This document shows, piece by piece, positions 49,604 to 58,842 of a stretch of 64,000 bases of DNA. The position numbers were made by a program, and so were the translations under genes. Every line of letters begins with the position of its first letter. Position 1 is the first letter of the stretch. The stretch lies in NCBI GenBank assembly GCA_934661375.1, contig CAKUJH010000001.1, positions 1-64,000 on the forward strand. The letters run 5' to 3'. The DNA is from an uncultured Victivallales bacterium (GTDB lineage: Bacteria; Verrucomicrobiota; Lentisphaeria; Victivallales; UBA1829). The notes below the pieces were generated by a model that was not told the DNA's origin, ran no database searches, and saw only the letters and a list, made by a program, of their open reading frames with translations.

Positions 49604-50575
49604 ATGGCGCTCACAGTCAAGGATCTTCTCGAAGCGGGATGTCATTTCGGACATCAGACGAAACGCTGGAACCCCAAAATGAAAGACTATGTCTACGGTT
49701 CCAAGAACGGTATCTCCATCATCGACATCACCAAGACCATCTACCAGATCTCCGACGCCTGCAACTTCCTGCAGCGCAAAGTCGTCGACGGCGGCAAAAT
49801 CCTGTTCGTCGGCACCAAACGCCAGGCGCAGCAGATTGTCCATGAAGCCGCTGAAACCACCGGCATGTACTACATGTCCGAACGCTGGATGGGCGGTACC
49901 CTCACCAACAACACCACCATCCGCAAGTCCATCCGCAAAATGCAGGAAATCGACGAAACCATCAAGGACGAGAACACTTCCCTGAAGAAAAAAGAAATCG
50001 CCGTTCTCTCCCGCATGGGTGAAAAACTGCATCGCGACCTCGACGGTATCGCCGACATGAAGAAGCTCCCGGATGTAGTGGTCATTGTTGACGTCTGCCA
50101 CGACGAAATCGCGGTCAAGGAAGCCCGCAAACTCAATATTCCGATTGTTGCCATCGTGGATACGAACGGCGACCCGGAAAACATCGATTACCCGATTGCC
50201 GCCAACGATGATGCCGTGAAATCCATTAAAGTGATTATGGACACCTTCGTGGAAACCATTAAAGACGCTGCCGAAATCTGGGGTCGCAAAGCCGCTGAAG
50301 AAAAAGCCAAAGCTGAAGCTGTCGCGGCTGAAAAAGCCAAAGAAGAAGGCAAAGCTCCCCGCGGCAAAGGCGACCGCAAACGTCCTGCCGCCGGTTCCAG
50401 ACGTCCCTCCCGCAAACCTGCCGCCGACGGAATCAAAGTGGATGCCGCCGATGTGAAGGCGAAACTCGAAGGCGAAGGCGATGCCAAGAAGAAACCGGTT
50501 CGCAAACCCGCCGCCAAGAAACCTGCCGCCAAAGCGGAAGGCGAAGCCAAATCCGAAGAAACCAAAGCTGAATAA
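49604..50575 (+). CDS. rpsB: 30S ribosomal protein S2 with long basic C-terminal extension
   Basis: 323-aa protein; the core (about 1-225) is canonical S2: EAGCHFGHQTKRWNPKM, FVGTKRQAQQIV, NNTTIRKSIRKMQEID. Typical S2 is about 240-260 aa, so residues about 226-323 form an extra tail rich in Lys, Ala, Glu and Arg. It is followed by tsf after 11 bp. AAAGGCGG lies upstream of the ATG at 49604. The tail is low-complexity and in frame to the stop. Confidence 0.95.
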   Translation: MALTVKDLLEAGCHFGHQTKRWNPKMKDYVYGSKNGISIIDITKTIYQISDACNFLQRKVVDGGKILFVGTKRQAQQIVHEAAETTGMYYMSERWMGGTLTNNTTIRKSIRKMQEIDETIKDENTSLKKKEIAVLSRMGEKLHRDLDGIADMKKLPDVVVIVDVCHDEIAVKEARKLNIPIVAIVDTNGDPENIDYPIAANDDAVKSIKVIMDTFVETIKDAAEIWGRKAAEEKAKAEAVAAEKAKEEGKAPRGKGDRKRPAAGSRRPSRKPAADGIKVDAADVKAKLEGEGDAKKKPVRKPAAKKPAAKAEGEAKSEETKAE

Positions 50576-50586
50576 GGAGGCACGAA

Positions 50587-51411
50587 ATGGCCAATATCAC
50601 TGCTGCCATGGTGAAAGAGCTGCGCGACAAGACTGACGCCGGCATGATGGACTGCAAAAAAGCTTTGACCGAAACCAACGGAGATATGGAAGCCGCGGTT
50701 GAATTCCTGCGCAAAGCCGGTATCACCAAAGCCGAAAAACGTTCCGAACGTCAGGTCAAGGAAGGCAAAATCTTCGCCCTGATTGAAGGCGGTAAAGGCG
50801 TTATGATCGAAGTCCTGTCCGAAACCGACTTCGTTGCCAAAAACGAAAAATTCTTCGCTTACGTCAAAGCCGCAGCCGCGCGTATCCTCGCCGGCACCGA
50901 AGGCGATGGCGACATCTCCGCCAAAGCGCAGGAAATGGAAGCCACCAATCTGAAGGAACTCAGCGGCACCATCGGTGAAAACATGCAGCTCCGCCGCGCG
51001 ATCCGTTTCGAATCCGCCGGCAAACTCGGCTCCTACCTCCACCTCGGCGGAAAAGTCGGCGTGATGGTCGATGTCGAAGGCGAAATCCCCGCCGACGTCA
51101 CTGTGGAAGACATCTGCATGCACATCGCGGCGTTCAGCCCTGCCTACATCTGCTCCTGCCAGGTTCCTGCGGAAGCGGTCAACAAGGAAAAGGAAATTCA
51201 TCTGGCTCAGATGGACAACGATCCCAAGATGGCGAACAAGCCGCAGGAAATGAAAGAAAAAATCGTCATGGGCAAAATCAGCAAATGGTACAAGGAAGTC
51301 TGCCTCGTGGACCAGCCCTGGATTCGCGACGACAAGACCTCTCTTGCCAAGATTGCTCCCAAGATGAAAGTCAATCGCTTCGTCCGTTGGGAAGTCGGTC
51401 AGGAAATCTGA
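50587..51411 (+). CDS. tsf: elongation factor Ts
   Basis: 274-aa guanine-nucleotide exchange factor for EF-Tu. N-terminal TAAMVKELRDKTDAGMMDCKKAL, core EVLSETDFVAKNEKF and C-terminal VNRFVRWEVGQEI identify it. AAGGAGG stands six bases upstream of the ATG. Normal length. It forms an operon with rpsB. Confidence 0.97.
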   Translation: MANITAAMVKELRDKTDAGMMDCKKALTETNGDMEAAVEFLRKAGITKAEKRSERQVKEGKIFALIEGGKGVMIEVLSETDFVAKNEKFFAYVKAAAARILAGTEGDGDISAKAQEMEATNLKELSGTIGENMQLRRAIRFESAGKLGSYLHLGGKVGVMVDVEGEIPADVTVEDICMHIAAFSPAYICSCQVPAEAVNKEKEIHLAQMDNDPKMANKPQEMKEKIVMGKISKWYKEVCLVDQPWIRDDKTSLAKIAPKMKVNRFVRWEVGQEI

Positions 51412-51441
51412 CCCGTTCCGGCGTACAGCTGATTTTTCAGA

Positions 51442-51470
51442 CCCGTTTCCCTTTCCGGAAACGGGTTTTT
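51442..51470 (+). terminator. terminator of rpsB-tsf
   Basis: A perfect 9-bp stem CCCGTTTCC/GGAAACGGG with a 6-nt loop (51442-51465), then TTTTTC. Confidence 0.95.
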
Positions 51471-51482
51471 CTTTTTCGCCGG

Positions 51483-51511
51483 TTGAAATCCGGAATCCGC
51501 CGTATTATATT
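51483..51511 (+). promoter_or_regulatory. promoter of the flavoprotein gene
   Basis: TTGAAA (51483-51488), 17 nt, TATATT (51506-51511). Confidence 0.5.
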
Positions 51512-51556
51512 GCTGTTTTCACGGAAACTGTTCAACCTCATAAAAACGGAGCCGGC

Positions 51557-52816
51557 ATGTCTGCCTCTGTCATCATTATCGGGTCCGGACCTGCGGGTCT
51601 GGCGGCTGCGCTGGCATTGAGCCGGCAGGGTGTCCACCCCGTCATTCTGGAGCGGCTGGACCGTCCGGCGCTGAAACTGCTTGCCAGCGGCGGCGGACGC
51701 TGCAACTTTTCCAATGTATTGTCCGCCGAAGATTTCATGAAAAAATTCGGGCGGAACGGAGCCTTCATGCGGAACGCCTTGCGGTTTGCGCCAAAGGAAC
51801 GGCTGCTGGATTTTCTGGAATCCGCCGGAGTGGAAACGGTCCTGACCGAGCAGTTCTTTTATTTTCCGGCGTCGGGACGCTCCCGCGATATTCTGGAAGC
51901 ATTTCTGCGTGCTTCCGGAGCGGAAGTCCGGACTTTTGCCGAAGTCGTTTTCATTTCTGCGGAGAACGGCAGAGTGACAGGAATCGAATTGAAATCCGGC
52001 GAAAGAATTCCGGTTCAGGCGGTAGTGCTGGCGGCGGGCGGCTGTGCCTGGAACGGGCTGGGTTCCATGGCGGGATTGAAGCTGGCGGAACAACTGGGAC
52101 ACACCATCCGCACCCCGCTTCCGGCAGTCGCGCCCCTGCTGATCCGGGAGGACTGGGTAACGAAACTTTCCGGAGTAAGCCTGCCGAAAGCGCAGCTGAC
52201 TTTGCGTTCCGGACGCGATACGCTGATGACAACGGGAAGTCTGCTGTTCACGCATGTCGGTCTTTCCGGTTTTCCTGCGCTGGATTTGGCGGGAGACGCG
52301 GCGGCGTTGTGCGAAAAGAACGGAACCGCCACGCTTCATCTGTCGGTCTGTTCCGGCAGAACTGCGGCAGACTGGAAACGGATTTTCGACGAGGCGCGCC
52401 GGAATGCCGGACCGAAGAGCATCCGCAGCATACTGAATGAATACATACCGAAATCGGTTGCGGAAACGCTCACCGGACTGTGCGGCTGCTCCGAAGCCAA
52501 GGCATCCAATCTTTCCGCCGGAGCGCTGCGCCTGCTGACAGAATATCTGACGGCATGTCCGCTGACGCTGACCGGGTCCGGACCGATGGGCAAGGCAATG
52601 GCGATGCGCGGCGGCATCTCTCTGAAGGAAGTCGATCCGGCAACCCTGTCCAGCCGCAAAGTGCAAGGCTTGTTTCTGGCGGGCGAACTGCTGGATTTGA
52701 CCGGACCCTGCGGCGGATACAATATACAATGGGCATTTTCCAGCGGTTTTCTGGCGGGCAGTTCCGCCGCCGCTTATCTGAAAACAGCAAACCATCCGGA
52801 GGAAGTCCGACCATGA
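51557..52816 (+). CDS. HI0933-type FAD/NAD(P)-binding flavoprotein
   Basis: 419-aa Rossmann oxidoreductase. GxGxxG in IIIGSGPAGLAAALALSR (6-23). The family hallmark ASGGGRCNFSN and the C-terminal GLFLAGELLDLTGPCGGYNIQWAFSSG place it in the HI0933/YhiN group (BaiN-like). The true reduction is unknown. The ATGA overlap couples it with the next gene. Confidence 0.88.
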   Translation: MSASVIIIGSGPAGLAAALALSRQGVHPVILERLDRPALKLLASGGGRCNFSNVLSAEDFMKKFGRNGAFMRNALRFAPKERLLDFLESAGVETVLTEQFFYFPASGRSRDILEAFLRASGAEVRTFAEVVFISAENGRVTGIELKSGERIPVQAVVLAAGGCAWNGLGSMAGLKLAEQLGHTIRTPLPAVAPLLIREDWVTKLSGVSLPKAQLTLRSGRDTLMTTGSLLFTHVGLSGFPALDLAGDAAALCEKNGTATLHLSVCSGRTAADWKRIFDEARRNAGPKSIRSILNEYIPKSVAETLTGLCGCSEAKASNLSAGALRLLTEYLTACPLTLTGSGPMGKAMAMRGGISLKEVDPATLSSRKVQGLFLAGELLDLTGPCGGYNIQWAFSSGFLAGSSAAAYLKTANHPEEVRP

Positions 52817-53214
52817 TTCAATTTACTGTTCAAACCCGGCACCGCAATGAAATCCTTGACATTACGGCGCAGGTTGCCCGTGTCCTGCCGGAAAACATAG
52901 CCGAAGGAATCTGCCATATCTATTGTCCGCATACCACGGCGGCAATTACGGTCAACGAGAATTACGACCCGGATGTCAAACATGACCTGCTGGAAAAACT
53001 GAACCGGCTGATTCCGCCGCAGGAGGTTTATTATCAGCATGAGGAAGGCAATTCCGATGCGCATCTGAAAGCCTCGCTGATCGGTTTTTCGCAGATGGTT
53101 CCATTCCGGAACGGGCAGTTGGAACTGGGAACCTGGCAAGGCATTTATTTCTGTGAATTTGACGGTCCGCGCAGCCGCACGGTCCGGCTGTATTTTCAGA
53201 AAACGGAAGAATGA
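52813..53214 (+). CDS. YjbQ family (secondary thiamine-phosphate synthase)
   Basis: 133-aa UPF0047/YjbQ protein. Core motifs CPHTTAAITVNENYDPDV and HLKASLIGFSQMVPFRNG, with ELGTWQGIYFCEFDGPR at the end. Some members replace ThiE in thiamine synthesis. The ATG at 52813 overlaps the previous stop (ATGA). Family length of about 135. Confidence 0.9.
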   Translation: MIQFTVQTRHRNEILDITAQVARVLPENIAEGICHIYCPHTTAAITVNENYDPDVKHDLLEKLNRLIPPQEVYYQHEEGNSDAHLKASLIGFSQMVPFRNGQLELGTWQGIYFCEFDGPRSRTVRLYFQKTEE

Positions 53215-53222
53215 GGAAAAAC

Positions 53223-53308
53223 TGGTGCCGAAGAAGGGACTTGAACCCTTACGATCGTAAGATCGCCAGATTTTGAGTCTAGTGCGTCTGCCATTCCGCC
53301 ACTTCGGC
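53223..53308 (-). tRNA. tRNA-Leu(CAA)
   Basis: Cloverleaf read on the minus strand: acceptor stem GCCGAAG/CTTCGGC, discriminator A, encoded CCA, anticodon loop CTCAAAA (anticodon CAA at positions 34-36), long variable arm as in leucine tRNAs, T-loop TTCAAGT with a five-base stem. No intron. Confidence 0.97.
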
Positions 53309-53388
53309 ACAAACAGATGGTTTGGCTAAGATACAGCAAGATACGAAAAAATCAAGCCCGAAAACTCATTTTTTTATTAATTTTTTTC

Positions 53389-53416
53389 TTGACTAACGGA
53401 TATTTGAATCTATATT
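53389..53416 (+). promoter_or_regulatory. promoter of the ROK kinase gene
   Basis: TTGACT (53389-53394), 16 nt, TATATT (53411-53416). Confidence 0.6.
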
Positions 53417-53455
53417 GATATGGAGCATTTAAAAATCTGACAGGGAGTATTTGTC

Positions 53456-54439
53456 ATGTCTGAAAAAGAAATTGTACTTGGTTTTGATATTGGCGGCACA
53501 AAAATCGTCACCGGGCTGATTTCCGCAGAAGGTAAATTGCTGGGAAACCGGCGGATTGAAAACAAGGACACCCGTCCGGAAGATGTTCTGCCGCAGATGG
53601 TCCGGGACGCCGAGGAACTGGTCCGGGAAAACGGCTTTGCAATGAAAGACGTCCGCGGCTTCGGCATATCCGCCCCCGGACCCGCCGATATAGCCAACGG
53701 CATTCTGCTTGCGCCCACCAACAACAAACTCTGGAAAAATGTACCCATTCTCCAGTATCTGCAGGAACATCTCGGCGTGCCGGGCTGTTTTGAAAACGAT
53801 GCGAACTGCGCCGCGCTGGCGGAAGGTTTCTTCGGAGCAGGCCGCGGCATTGACGACTTCATTTACCTGACCATGAGTACGGGAATCGGAGCCGGCATTG
53901 TTACCGGCGGGACACTGGTCCGCGGAACCGGATATTTCGGCGGAGAAGCCGGACATATTGTGATTGACGTTCACAGCGACCGGGTTTGCGGCTGCGGACA
54001 GAAAGGCTGTTACGAAGCCTACTGCGGCGGCAGAAGTGTCGCCCTGTATCTGCAGAAACTGCTCAAAGACCAGCCGAATCACAAGATTGTGGAATGCGCC
54101 GGCGGCAAAGTGGAAGACATCGACATGCTGGCGTTGGAAAAGGCTTACCGCGCCGGAGATTCCCTGGCGGCGGAAATCTGGGACGAAATGGCTCTGCGCA
54201 ACGCGCAGGCGATGGGCATTCTGATCAATACATTCAATCCGAAACGGCTGATTCTGGGAACGCTTGCCTGGGCAATCGGGGATCTCTACACCGACCCGAT
54301 CCGGAAATATCTGCCGCGTTTCGCCTGGAAGGAAATGCTGGCAGACTGCGAGCTGGTCAACAGTGAACTTCGCAGAGACGTCGGTTCCTATGCCGGTGCA
54401 GCCGCCGCAATGTATTTCCTGCTGCACAAAAAATTCTGA
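53456..54439 (+). CDS. ROK family sugar kinase
   Basis: 327-aa kinase. ATP motif LGFDIGGTKIVTGLI (8-22), substrate region VPGCFENDANCAALAEG with the catalytic Asp, GEAGH and zinc motif CGCGQKGCYEAYC. This pattern fits ROK glucokinases and N-acetylhexosamine kinases; with nagBA in the window a GlcNAc or glucose substrate is plausible but unproven. AGGGAG precedes the ATG at 53456. Confidence 0.9.
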   Translation: MSEKEIVLGFDIGGTKIVTGLISAEGKLLGNRRIENKDTRPEDVLPQMVRDAEELVRENGFAMKDVRGFGISAPGPADIANGILLAPTNNKLWKNVPILQYLQEHLGVPGCFENDANCAALAEGFFGAGRGIDDFIYLTMSTGIGAGIVTGGTLVRGTGYFGGEAGHIVIDVHSDRVCGCGQKGCYEAYCGGRSVALYLQKLLKDQPNHKIVECAGGKVEDIDMLALEKAYRAGDSLAAEIWDEMALRNAQAMGILINTFNPKRLILGTLAWAIGDLYTDPIRKYLPRFAWKEMLADCELVNSELRRDVGSYAGAAAAMYFLLHKKF

Positions 54440-54460
54440 CCCGACAAGGAGATTTCCGTC

Positions 54461-56005
54461 ATGCTGACCCGAACCGGTTCCGCCGCGCTGACCGGCATTG
54501 AAGCGATTCCGCTGGAAGTGGAAGTCCATGCGTCCGGACGCGGGGAACAGGAAATCGTCTCGATTGTCGGATTGCCGGACGCTGCCGTCAAGGAAAGCCG
54601 GGAACGAATCCGGTCCGCGCTGTATTCCTGCGGCTATGAACATCCTGCCGGGTCGACGCTGATTAATCTGGCTCCGGCGGATTTGCGGAAAGAAGGCTCC
54701 GGCTTCGACCTGCCGATGGCGCTTTGTCTGATTGCGGCATCCGGTGCGCTGGACCCGAAACAGCTGGAAGACGCCATGATACTGGGAGAACTTGCGCTGG
54801 ACGGCGGAATCCGTCCGGTTCGCGGTGTGCTTTCCGCCGCTTTGACAGCACGGGAACACCCGGAATACGGCAAACTGCTCATTCCCGCCCGGAACATCTC
54901 GGAAGCGGCAGTGGCGTCAGCAAAACTGAAAGTATATCCGGTGTCAACCCTGCCGGAAGCCGTGGCGGCACTGCGCGGGGAAATGCTTCCGGTCGACCCG
55001 TCGGCAGCCGATGCGCTGTTTGCGGAACCAGACTGGAGCAGTATTCCCGACTTTGCCGACGTCAAAGGACAAAGTCAGGCGAAGCGCGCCATGGAGGTGG
55101 CGGCGGCAGGCGGACACAACGTGCTGATGATTGGTCCGCCCGGTTCCGGCAAGTCCATGCTGGCGAAACGTCTGCCCGGCATCATGCCGCCCATGACCGA
55201 AGCGGAAACACTTGCCACCAGCCGCATTCACAGCGTGATGGGACTGCTGCCGTCCAACTCTCCGCTGCTCCGGACCCGTCCGTTCCGTTCGCCGCACCAT
55301 ACGGTCAGTGATGTGGGACTGATTGGCGGCGGAACCAATCCGCGTCCCGGAGAAATTTCACTGGCCCACAACGGCGTGCTGTTTCTGGATGAACTGCCGG
55401 AATTCAAAAGAACGGTGCTGGAAGTTCTGCGGCAGCCGCTGGAGAACGGAACGATTTCCATTTCCCGCGCTTCCGGCAGCTGTACTTTCCCCTGTGAGTT
55501 CATGCTGATTGCAGCCATGAACCCGTGTCCCTGCGGACACCTCGGCGACCGTCTGCACATCTGCCGGTGTCATCAGCAGCAAATCCAGAATTACCGCGCC
55601 CGCATTTCCGGTCCGCTGCTGGACCGGATTGACCTGCATGTGGAACTTGCCGCCCTGACAGAAGACGAACTGCTGGCGCACAACACCCCCGCCGCGGAAA
55701 CCAGTGCCGTCATCCGGGAACGGGTGGTCAGAGCGCGAAAAATCCAGCAGGAGCGTTTCAAGGGAACGGACATCACCTGCAACGGACGCATGGGTCCGTC
55801 GGAAATGCGGAAATACTGTCAGCCGGACGCCTCGACGGAATCCATGATCCGCCATGCCATTCAGAATTTCGGTTTGAGCGCACGCGCCTACGACCGCATT
55901 CTGCGTGTTGCCCGTACGGTGGCGGATTTGGATGGAAGCGAAACCATTCAGAGTTCGCATCTGTTTGAAGCCATCGGCTACCGTATGCTGGACCGGCGGA
56001 CGTAA
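54461..56005 (+). CDS. comM: YifB/ComM family Mg-chelatase-like AAA ATPase
   Basis: 514-aa protein with the N-terminal ChlI/Lon-like fold ([20 protein letters not shown]), Walker [12 protein letters not shown], Walker [12 protein letters not shown] and C-terminal [17 protein letters not shown]. ComM acts in DNA branch migration during natural transformation and recombination. The typical length is about 505-515. It begins 21 bp after the kinase. Confidence 0.93.
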   Translation: MLTRTGSAALTGIEAIPLEVEVHASGRGEQEIVSIVGLPDAAVKESRERIRSALYSCGYEHPAGSTLINLAPADLRKEGSGFDLPMALCLIAASGALDPKQLEDAMILGELALDGGIRPVRGVLSAALTAREHPEYGKLLIPARNISEAAVASAKLKVYPVSTLPEAVAALRGEMLPVDPSAADALFAEPDWSSIPDFADVKGQSQAKRAMEVAAAGGHNVLMIGPPGSGKSMLAKRLPGIMPPMTEAETLATSRIHSVMGLLPSNSPLLRTRPFRSPHHTVSDVGLIGGGTNPRPGEISLAHNGVLFLDELPEFKRTVLEVLRQPLENGTISISRASGSCTFPCEFMLIAAMNPCPCGHLGDRLHICRCHQQQIQNYRARISGPLLDRIDLHVELAALTEDELLAHNTPAAETSAVIRERVVRARKIQQERFKGTDITCNGRMGPSEMRKYCQPDASTESMIRHAIQNFGLSARAYDRILRVARTVADLDGSETIQSSHLFEAIGYRMLDRRT

Positions 56006-56043
56006 CCGTTTTCCATCCGGAACAGAAACCGCAGAGAAAACCG

Positions 56044-57393
56044 ATGGAGCGAAAAATTCAAAAATACCTGTGGGGAATCGTGCTGGCGGCATTGCTGGTG
56101 CGGATTCTCTGCGCGCTGCCGGCACTGTGCCAGGGAGAACCCCTGCTGCGGATTGATTCGCAGACTTATCTTCAGCCCGCCAAAGCCCTGCTGTCCGATG
56201 GTGCGTACCTGACTGCTCCCGGTTCCGGTCTGCCGATGACCAAACGTCCGCCCGGTTATTCACTGGTGCTGGCGCTGCTGCTTGCCGTATTCGGTGAAAA
56301 TCTGCGGATTGCGGCACTGCTGAATTGTCTGGCATCCGCGCTGACCTGTTACCCGGTCGGGCTGTGCGGAAGGTATCTGGGCGGACGCAAGGCGGGACTG
56401 CTGGCAGCCGGATTTTTTGCCTTGAACCTGACCTCGCTGTCGCAGGCGCCGCTGATTCTTGCCGATACTCTGCTGGGAATGTGCTGTGCCTTCGCGCTGT
56501 ACCAAGTGCTGAAAGCCTGGCGGCGGCATTCGGTTCTGCATTTCGGAGCCGCCTGTCTGCTGCTGGCGGCAGGCGCCTGGTTCAAGCCGGTCAACACGCC
56601 GGTTCTGCTGGCGGGAATGCCGGTGCTGGCTCTGATTTTCTTCGGGTTCCGCAGACAAACGCTCTGTGCCTGGGGCATGTTTCTGACGGTGTTTCTGCTG
56701 ATGATGTTTCCGCTCATGCTGCGCAATTACCGCTGCGGCGCGGAATTCGACATGGACAGCAACCGCGGGGAAATGCTCTATCACAGCGGGTCCGCCATTC
56801 TGGGTGCGGCAACCGGTGAAGATACCGGGATTCTGCGGAACCGTCTGTGCCGGGAAACCGAAGATTTTCTGGCGTCTCATCCGGCTGAATACCCCGATAT
56901 CCGTTCACAGAATGCCTACCGTCATGCGCAATACCTGAAACTGATCCGAACCTATCCGCTGGCGTTTCTGCGTACGCATCTGCCGCAATGGACCATGCTG
57001 CTGCCGGACCTGCCGACGTTTCTGGAAAACAACGGAGCCACAGCCACTGGACGCGGTACGCTGGACGTGTTGCGCAGCCGCGGACTTTTTGCCGCGCTGA
57101 ACCATTATCTGGACGGACGGTTCGGACTGCTGATTCCGGTTCTGCCGTTTCTGCTGGTCAGTCTGCTGCTGTATAGCGGAGCGTTTCTGCTGCTGTGCCT
57201 CTGGCTGTGTCATTGGAAAACGCGCTGGAAATACCTGATGCTGTTCGGGTTATTCGGATTCTTCTACCTGTTTGCGGGCGGACCGGTGGTGATGCCGCGT
57301 TATCAGATTCCCGCCTTGCCGCTGCTGTGTGCAATGGCAGGGACATACTGCCTTCTGCTGATGCGCCGTTTCCGGAAACAGCGGAATCAGTGA
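56044..57393 (+). CDS. GT39/ArnT-like membrane glycosyltransferase
   Basis: 449-aa integral membrane enzyme of the GT-C fold: about ten hydrophobic helices, N-terminal exposed loop with RIDSQTYL and acidic residues, and a large C-terminal soluble stretch between helices. Similar proteins use polyprenyl-phosphate sugars to modify lipids or proteins. The donor and acceptor cannot be deduced. It stands at the end of a plus-strand run. Confidence 0.78.
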   Translation: MERKIQKYLWGIVLAALLVRILCALPALCQGEPLLRIDSQTYLQPAKALLSDGAYLTAPGSGLPMTKRPPGYSLVLALLLAVFGENLRIAALLNCLASALTCYPVGLCGRYLGGRKAGLLAAGFFALNLTSLSQAPLILADTLLGMCCAFALYQVLKAWRRHSVLHFGAACLLLAAGAWFKPVNTPVLLAGMPVLALIFFGFRRQTLCAWGMFLTVFLLMMFPLMLRNYRCGAEFDMDSNRGEMLYHSGSAILGAATGEDTGILRNRLCRETEDFLASHPAEYPDIRSQNAYRHAQYLKLIRTYPLAFLRTHLPQWTMLLPDLPTFLENNGATATGRGTLDVLRSRGLFAALNHYLDGRFGLLIPVLPFLLVSLLLYSGAFLLLCLWLCHWKTRWKYLMLFGLFGFFYLFAGGPVVMPRYQIPALPLLCAMAGTYCLLLMRRFRKQRNQ

Positions 57394-57408
57394 TTCCGTC
57401 CGGACAGC

Positions 57409-58677
57409 TCAATGTCTGTTCTCATTCTTCGCGATTTGAGCCAGATAATATTTCTGATTCATTGCCACGGACAGAAAATTCATGAAAACCGGAATGACAG
57501 CAATAAACAGCAGTCCGCCGACATAAAACACGCTGTTCAATCCCATGGCGAAGACAGTCCATCCGCTGAACACCGCCGCCAGCATGACGCCGCTGTTCAT
57601 GGCAGTAGTGGAGAATCCGAACACGGCGCCGCGTTTCCGGCGGGGTGTAACGGAAGTCAGAATTTTCTGCAGAATCGGCTGTATTCCGCCGGCAGCCATA
57701 TAAAGAACAGTCCGTGCGGCGGCAAAAGCGAGCAGAGAGCCGGCAAAACCCTGAAGAGCCAAAGCCGCACCGGAAATCAGCATAATCGGCAGCAGCAGTT
57801 TTTTCGGCGGCAGTTTATCGGAAAGATAACCGCCGATGACGCCGGCAAAAATCGCTCCGCAGCAGACCGCCGCACTGACAATGCCGGTCCAGTAGGAAGC
57901 GGTTTCTTTGCCGCAGAGAGCTTCAATTTTCAAGGCGATATACGGGTTTTCATATTGACGGATAATCCCGGTCAGCAGGAAAAGTCCGAACAGCAGCCAT
58001 ACCGCCTTGGTAAAAGCCGGCAGCAGCAGCTGGGGACCGTCTTTTTCCCGGCGGCGCGAACTGTGCCGTGCGGCGGCATGATGCAGAATCGGAACGAATT
58101 CATCGTGCGTGAAAAGGATGGAAAATCCGGCAACGAAATACAGGATGCCGCAGAACCAGAACGCATAGAGATAATCAAAATAATAGATAATCAGCCCGCC
58201 GATGACATTGCCGAGCATGGCGCCGCCCCAGATGGCAGTCGTCAGAACGCCCTGCGCGAATCCCTGCCGGTCGTCCGGAGTATTCCGCGCAATCATGGTC
58301 TGTGAAGCCGCAGTGGTTCCCGCACAGGCGGCGGAAAGGAACCGCAGAAAAATCAGCCAGCCGACACTGCTGACATATCCCATGAGCGGAAACAGGAAAG
58401 CCGTAAGGAAAGTTCCGCGCAGCAGCATGGGTTTGACCCCGAAGCGGTCAGCCAGTTTTCCCCAGACCGGACAGAACAGGGCATATGCCAGAGTGCCGAA
58501 AAAGTTGAACATGGAAACATAAATCGCCAATGCGCCTTCGTTGGCAATGTGCAGTTCTTCCTTGATGAACAGCGGAATAAACGGAATCATGGCGGAAAAA
58601 CCTGCCATGACCAGCAGCTGTGAAAACCAGAGCATAACCAGATTGACTTTCCAATTCGGTTTGACAAAATCAGACAT
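57409..58677 (-). CDS. MFS transporter
   Basis: 422-aa inner-membrane transporter with twelve helices. Motif A-like GKLADRFGVKPMLLRG, and a second half with GGYLSDKLPPKK, the repeated MFS signature. The ATG at 58675-58677 has AAGG nine bases upstream; the open frame beyond it lacks membrane pattern. Substrate class unknown, probably sugars or drugs. Divergent from the alpha-galactosidase gene, so it could import its products. Confidence 0.88.
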   Translation of the reverse strand: MSDFVKPNWKVNLVMLWFSQLLVMAGFSAMIPFIPLFIKEELHIANEGALAIYVSMFNFFGTLAYALFCPVWGKLADRFGVKPMLLRGTFLTAFLFPLMGYVSSVGWLIFLRFLSAACAGTTAASQTMIARNTPDDRQGFAQGVLTTAIWGGAMLGNVIGGLIIYYFDYLYAFWFCGILYFVAGFSILFTHDEFVPILHHAAARHSSRRREKDGPQLLLPAFTKAVWLLFGLFLLTGIIRQYENPYIALKIEALCGKETASYWTGIVSAAVCCGAIFAGVIGGYLSDKLPPKKLLLPIMLISGAALALQGFAGSLLAFAAARTVLYMAAGGIQPILQKILTSVTPRRKRGAVFGFSTTAMNSGVMLAAVFSGWTVFAMGLNSVFYVGGLLFIAVIPVFMNFLSVAMNQKYYLAQIAKNENRH

Positions 58678-58727
58678 GGCGGCAACCTTTTTCTTTTTTC
58701 CTGAAATGAATGTGAAGATAAGAACAT

Positions 58728-58756
58728 AATGTAGCACGTCTGCCAGTTTTTTCCAA
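58728..58756 (-). promoter_or_regulatory. promoter of the MFS gene
   Basis: Minus strand TTGGAA (58751-58756), 17 nt, TACATT (58728-58733). The opposing promoter starts six bases away. Confidence 0.45.
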
Positions 58757-58762
58757 TGCCGC

Positions 58763-58790
58763 TTGAAAAAAACTTTTGCAATGCTATTGT
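58763..58790 (+). promoter_or_regulatory. promoter of the GH36 gene
   Basis: TTGAAA (58763-58768), 16 nt, TATTGT (58785-58790), back to back with the MFS promoter. Confidence 0.5.
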
Positions 58791-58842
58791 ACTGTTTCCG
58801 GAATGAAAGCTGCACCCTATTCATAATTAAGGATTTTCAGAC

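Noticed and set aside
53429..54859. A 476-codon minus-strand frame opposite the ROK kinase and comM
   Set aside because: Covers clear plus-strand motifs; no independent support.
58678..58824. Upstream extension of the MFS gene
   Set aside because: The extension overlaps the divergent promoters and lacks a hydrophobic pattern.
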